Below are positions 58,801 to 64,000 of a stretch of DNA of 64,000 nt, piece after piece. The stretch is from assembly GCA_019671135.1 (NCBI GenBank), contig JAHRHY010000006.1, positions 1,736,001 to 1,800,000 of the forward strand, in the 5' to 3' direction. Below the pieces are notes generated by a model. That model made no database searches, was not told the origin of the DNA, and was given only the letters and a program-made list of their open reading frames with translations. The DNA is from Linnemannia hyalina. Taxonomy: Eukaryota; Mortierellomycota; Mortierellomycetes; Mortierellales; Mortierellaceae. Position 1 is the stretch's first letter. The number at the start of each line of letters is the position of its first letter. Both the position numbers and the translations under genes were made by a program.

Positions 58801-61022
58801 AGCAATGTCAACAAGTGATCTCTGAACTGGAAGATCGGCAACTCCTTACGCTTCTCAAACAGCTTGATATGGTTAGGGCGCTTCAAACGCTGCTGCCAGT
58901 TCTCCTGCAGCGCCCTTCCAGCACGGGTGATGACAACTTCCTTATCCTTCTCCGAATTAACATCCTGATCCTGAGTCTCGACTTGATCCGCTGCGCTCTG
59001 AGCTCCCTGGTTTGCCCTTTCAGGCAGCTTGGCCGTCAACGCCTTGATGAACGACAACCGATCACCATCGACCGCTTTCTTAGCCAACCTTCCTGCAGAC
59101 TCCCTCTCGTCAATCCATTCCAGCCATAAATCGCGATATGTCGGAGGGAGCGACCTGTAGAGCGGCAGAGGGGTCAAGTCGTACAGCATCTTTGTCGCAA
59201 CATAGTTCTCTGCCTCAGTCATATCCTCACACCCTTCATCGACCATCTCTGCAGAGCTGATGCTCCCGCTTCCCCAGACAACCGTGACAATCGCCATTGA
59301 CGCCGCAGGGACTGATCTAGGAGCCTTCTTGTACGTGATCTTGACATGGCGGTCCTTCTTACGACAGAACTCTGCCAAGACCACTTTGGGAGACCCGCCA
59401 CTCCATGACGGATTGGCCATTTGACGCTGCCTGATTGGTGGTTGATCCTCCGCAGGGGTAGTTATGCTGGGCCCGTTCTCCAGATCCCACATTGATCCCA
59501 TCATGTCGCCTCCTTCCTGGTCATCGGCAGGGTTCTCCTTCCTGAGTGCCTCCTGCTCCTTCTCCTTCTTGCGCTTTGACTTTTTCGCCTTCTTTTTGTC
59601 GTCAATGATACGCTGCTTCAGCATTTGCTCCGCAATCTTCTTGTTGAAAGTAAAGTCGAGGTCAAGGTCGTTCAGTTTGGAATTGATAGTGTCGATTTTC
59701 CGAGAGATGGTCTTTCGATCTACCGGTGCCTCTGCATCCGCCAGTGCTTGTGTTAATTCCGTAAGAGTCATCTTGAAGTTGACATAACGCTCATTCGGAT
59801 CCTCTGCCTCCTCCTCCTCTGTGTCCTCCTACATTGTTTCAATTCAGGTAATGAGGCATTAGTTCACTTCTGATTTGCATAATTGCTCCAGTGATGCTCA
59901 TCCGAATGTAACCTATCACCTACGGCAAGCGCGGCCTGCAGGATCCATTGCTTGTCGCTTTTTCCTGTAGATGATTCTGGTGTGGGCTCTGGCACTGGAT
60001 CTGGCTTGGGCGCGACAACTGGTTCTTGTGGGCGGGTTGGAGGCAATGACATAGTGGCAGATACTGGTAATGACGGGGTATGGACGAATGGCTGAGACGC
60101 ATGGACAGAGATCTTCATCTCTATGAACGCGATTGAAGATATCTTGGTTAATTATTGATGCAACGTGGATACCGTGAACACGTTTCAAGTGCAATTGGAC
60201 ATTGTAATCGTACCTTCGTCATGGTATAGTTTGTCAGCAAAGCCCCTAGGAAGTTTCTCGGAGTCAAGATGCATACACAGCTACATTGCAGATAAGAAGA
60301 TGGAAACCACAATTAGCCATTTGCCGCACAAGGCATGTTTGCTACGGTGTTGATCGTTGAGAAGCATGCTAGTAAACAAGATCATACCCAATCCAAGGCA
60401 TCCTCTGATTCTCCTGTGTATGTATGACTGAGCGCTTCCTCGACATCTGCCTTTTCGAACCCAAGGCGGACCAGGGCTAGATATGTGACATTAAGCTTTG
60501 ACACCATCTGCTCATTGCTCAGGTACACGTTGGGTTGGAATGCACCTATTGAGATAGAAACCATCATAGCGCGGACACTACGTTAGCGAGAATCCAGCAA
60601 TTCAACACTAAAACATAACAAGCACGATCATATTTCCCCCCCGCGCTGTGAGGCAACTTACCTGCATCCTTGGCCTCGACCTCCTTCAACAACCCAATGA
60701 CGTTATTCTCGAGGTTGGCTTCCATCTTGAGGACGGGCAGGGTATCGACGTTGATCTTCTGGGTCTGTCCAAGGAACGCGTCAACCTTGCGCAACGAAAG
60801 ACTCTCAATTCGTTCGGCCAGCGACACGAATTCATCCTCAGGCTCCTCCTCTACTGCAGCTGCTTCTACTGCGGGTTCTGGTGGTGGAGGTGATGTTGGT
60901 TCGACAACGGGCTCTGGCTCTGGCTCTGGCTCTACCACCACTGGCTTTGCCTTTGGAATGGATGTCGTTGCGAACCCTCTGGCAGCTGCATTCGCATACT
61001 TGTTCTTCTTTTTGGGTGGCAT
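55874..61022 (-). CDS. DHX29: DEAH/RHA-type helicase DHX29, translation initiation
   Basis: 40S-bound helicase that helps the scanning complex through structured leaders. Nine exons: 61022-60662, 60545-60388, 60280-60214, 60120-59924, 59828-58515, 58421-58276, 58181-57991, 57910-56157, 56047-55874; 1453 residues (human 1369). The N-terminal region has the UBA-like segment [24 protein letters not shown] and [19 protein letters not shown], specific to DHX29, then the acidic [15 protein letters not shown] and [12 protein letters not shown]. Helicase motifs: GETGCGKST (about 612-622), [22 protein letters not shown] (DEVH, as in DHX29), [19 protein letters not shown] and [11 protein letters not shown]2 and OB-fold C-terminal domains follow (PLEELCL; VLLFGGE-like [21 protein letters not shown] at the end). 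The exon 4 donor is GCC|gtaggt; the gtgata donor four bases on would break the frame. Confidence 0.93.
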
Positions 61023-61188
61023 GTCGTGTATGTGTCTAGTGGTGGAATGAGATGTTGGGAGTGCGAAGAAGAGAAGAGAAAGAAAGATGTCAAGTCCAAC
61101 ATGAGGCTGATCTTTTTTTTTTTTTTTCTGCCCGCAGTTATTACCACGTGACTATAGGACACCAGCTTTTTGTTTTATTCCACTTTTT
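61023..61188. promoter_or_regulatory. DHX29 promoter, with E-box word
   Basis: Only 166 bp lie between the DHX29 start and the stop of the gene upstream, so the promoter overlaps that gene's 3' end. CACGTG sits at about 61145-61150. A T15 run lies at about 61113-61127. Confidence 0.4.
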
Positions 61189-64000
61189 TTACGCGCATCC
61201 TGGTTGAACAAAGGAAGAGGAAGAGGGCTGAGCATCCAACCAGTCCCGATCAAACCTGCCTGCAGAGGCATGACCTCCAGGGAGCTGGTGAAGCCATTCT
61301 TTAGCGTTTGCGCTGGTCACTGTATCCGAGTATGATCGATCCAGCCCTGGTCCTGCTCTCCGGATCTCTGTCACCGCGCAGTGAGTCGATCGTTGTGATT
61401 GACGTGAGAAAACGCTCTTCAGTGGTTTACAGATCCATTTCTGAAGAACACGGGTTTTACGAGTCTTCTGTGGACACATGGAGATAGGCTGACTGGTCTT
61501 GGTGACGACAGGGTGAAGGTTTTGCACGAACATAGAATTGTCGACTGGATCATTGGATGAGAGGCCGCAGTTGAGATCCTGGAAATAACTGCAACTGAGA
61601 GTGTCCGTATCCGCGCCTGCGCTTATTTCCTGGGGCTCGCCGTGTATGCTTGCTTGGTTTTCTGCAGGATGGTGGAGACGATAGAAAGTCTCTGGATTCG
61701 GATGTGGCTCTGACGGGTCGATTCCTGCGGCAATCATCGCGCTAGTGTCGTTGACATCGAGGACGGGTCTGCTCGGATCCGCCAGAACCCAGTCGCCGGC
61801 CCCTGGGCGCCCTGAATACATATCACACTGGATGATTGGGGCGTTGGCAGCATCTGAGATAGTAGATTGGTGCCTCTGATCTTGACTCTCTTCCTCATCC
61901 TCGTCACCATCATCGTCATACTCGATAAATCCAAGGCTGTCCCTGACATTGGGCAGAGCGGACAAACAAGGCAGAAAAATCGCCGAGGATGGGTCGTCAT
62001 TATCCTCCACAAAGCTTTCCGTGACCTCTCGCCAGGTAATGCGGATATCTGTTGACTGCAACTCGTGTCCAGGGGTCAGCTGAAAAACAGATCCATCTTG
62101 ATTTCGCAGGCCTCTGTATCGCACTCTTCCTGCCGCTGCAGTCATCTGACGACGTGTGTTGGCTCTCTCGATCTTTGAGGTGGTAATAGATGCTATGACC
62201 TGGTCGTAAGGAGGCAGAGTGCGCACGTTGTTCTGTAGACTTGTTGGACAGCGGTGACTCTTGGATTGAGAAAAGAAGAAAGGGCGGTTCCAGTCCTCTG
62301 AGAGAACAGAATAGATGCTGTTGGCCATGGACGAGACACCAGATACTGCAGAGCTGCATGAAGCCATAGAAACAACGCTGAGTCGGTTCGACGCCTCCGC
62401 GGTCGGCAACAGGAATCTGGTTGATCGATGGCTATTGGGCGCAGAATCTAAATTAGAACGAGGAGACACATACGAGTGTCTGTTGCGTGCGATGCTGATT
62501 GCAAGAGTAGACAAGGTAGATCCTGCATGAACAGAGAGATATGTTCGCGGAGAGGTAACGGACGCACAGCCGTGAAAGGTAAGACTGTTGCATCGTCGCA
62601 ATGGACTTGGGACTCGACTGTGATAAGGACTCCTCTGCTCTGAGAGATGACTTGGATACCTCGTTCTCTCGTTTTCGTGGACCAGTTCCGTTTCCTGGGG
62701 TGACACTCGAAGGACTTCCAGTTTCTTGCTCTTGTACTTGTTCCAGTGGAATGCAAACCGAGACTTGGGTACCAGTGTTGGGTTTCTTCCCTTGCACGTC
62801 AACCGGCTGCCTGGTACGCGGGTACTGATTGTCCGTCGCATGGATGGACGCGACTCTAAGGCTTCGTCGTGAAGAGGAACAGTAACAACTGCGGTAGCTA
62901 GAGAAGACATCATAGATGAACTGTGAGCTTGAGATGGCGACGACGACAGACGAGTGACTCTCCATTCCTGCACTTGAGCCCGCTGTTGCCGGTTCACCCT
63001 CTCTAACAGTGACTCTTTCACCCTCTCAGCTTGACCTGGTCTCCTGCCACCAGGTCCTCGCTGAGTGTACGCTCTTCGGATCCTGGCAACCTCTACTGGC
63101 TCCGTGGTGCGACCCTCCGTCATCTCAAGAATTAAGTTTGGTCGTCTTCGAAACTGTCCAATCGACTTCAGTTTCTTGAGTGCCCGCCGATGCAGCCGTT
63201 CGCGATGTCGGGATTCGTCGAGGTCCACAGTTGTATTGATTTGAACCTTTGCTGAATTAGTTGGCTGGCTCAAGTGGTGAGGTGGGTTGGTGGTCTTGGT
63301 TGCACATGGGAGCCGTGCTGGTCGTTTTGGCTGGATCTTGTGAATGTGGTTGCTGTTACTGTGATGCGGGTGATGGTCTTGGTCACTGGTAGCAGGGATA
63401 TTGAATGGTTGTGGAACGTGTGTTTCAATGCCGTTGGAGGTGCTATCGCTTTTCTGCCTGAATCTGGCCCATGGCTCCTTGACAAGTCGACCGACTATGA
63501 AAGTGTAAGAGTGTGTGTTAAATGAGTGCTACTTTAATGAATTTTTCAATCGTTTCTATATCACACTGAAAGAAACCATGAAAGAGTGCATTGTACTCAC
63601 GATTAAGCAGCGACTTCTTGATGTTCCGAAGTGTCTTTGAGGGCTGCACAGGGCTCTGCTCGTGATGGCCAACATCATCAAATGGAGGTTGAATGGCGAC
63701 GATGGTAGGAATTGATGTATGAGTTGGCGGGATATCCGGTCCTGCGCCACCAATTTCCTGAATGAAGTGTTCTTCGGCGACGTAAAAGCCTTGCTCCGGA
63801 GTTAAAAGAGGGCGAGTACCAACCCAGTCTTGTCCTGCGCCTTCCTCTTCCCTTCTCTCATCTCCCTCGCACGTTATGGCGTCAAGGCTGTGTTTTGAGT
63901 ACAAAAAATTCATGCTGAGCGAAGAAGTACCGCTGAATCTTAATGGCGATACTGTTGACGGGTTGGAGATGGACATATCGCTGACTTGAGACTCAAGGCT
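61189..64000 (-). CDS. Basic, Ser-rich protein of unknown function (N-terminus may be off the edge)
   Basis: Two exons are visible: 63976 (or beyond) to 63601 and 63494-61189, phases agreeing, giving at least 893 residues. From the Met at 63976 the frame stays open to the right edge, so the true start may lie outside. I do not recognise the family. Seen: a basic helical block RHRERLHRRALKKLKSIG with FRRRPNLILEMTEG (about residue 205-235), a second basic stretch (ARIRRAYTQRGPGGRRPG), long Ser/Arg/Pro-rich parts likely to be disordered, an acidic patch (EYDDDGDEDEEES, about 670) and SQPISMCPQKTRKTRVLQKW near the C-terminus. Composition suggests a nuclear or cytoskeletal regulatory protein, but that is only a guess. 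It lies in the same orientation as DHX29 and ends 166 bp before it. Confidence 0.68.

Overview
The window is nuclear DNA of a filamentous fungus, most likely an early-diverging lineage (Mortierella-like or another Mucoromycota). The evidence is compact genes with many short GT-AG introns (gtaagt, gtatgt, gtacgt donors and tag/cag acceptors), pyrimidine-rich leaders, Q/S/P-rich low-complexity inserts, and a gene set that includes augmin subunit HAUS6, DHX29 and a voltage-gated proton channel, all absent from baker's yeast. The lineage call is inference. I built the gene models by hand from reading frames, splice signals and family knowledge. The exon coordinates in the entries are phase-consistent, so each spliced reading frame closes.

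Left part, 1-24 kb: the 5' end of an importin-7/8 type karyopherin (-), D-2-hydroxyglutarate dehydrogenase (+), a large DPP8/9-like serine peptidase (+), an intronless 2OG-Fe(II) oxygenase (+), an intronless 1261-residue PH-domain protein (-), then 4.5 kb without a recognisable gene, then HAUS6 (-).

Middle, 24-47 kb: CCT5 chaperonin (-) and proteasome subunit beta-3 (+) share a 0.5-kb divergent promoter. They are followed by an FSP1/AIFM2-like flavoprotein (-), ribosomal protein S23/uS12 (+), a hotdog-thioesterase-like protein (-), a TFIIB-related factor resembling BRF1 (-), a 3-kb gap, an MFS transporter of the Mch1/nodulin-like type (+) and splicing factor SF3B3/Rse1 (-).

Accessory island, about 47.1-51.7 kb: remains of a multi-exon gene of a family I do not recognise, with frame breaks; a short antisense piece of 25S rRNA; a second broken coding-like stretch; and an A-rich insert between 15-bp direct repeats. 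This is the only part that looks like genomic debris or mobile-DNA traffic.

Right part, 51.7-64 kb: a voltage-gated proton channel (Hv1 type, +), the exosome cofactor MPP6 (-) divergent from the SPOUT1 RNA methyltransferase (+), the translation helicase DHX29 (-), and a basic, Ser-rich protein of unknown function running off the right edge (-).

The genes are mostly housekeeping and do not form one pathway. Two divergent pairs join related functions: protein folding with degradation (CCT5/PSMB3), and two RNA-related proteins (MPP6/SPOUT1). I found no CRISPR array, tRNA, intact rRNA or intact transposon, and nothing I would call a new multi-gene system.
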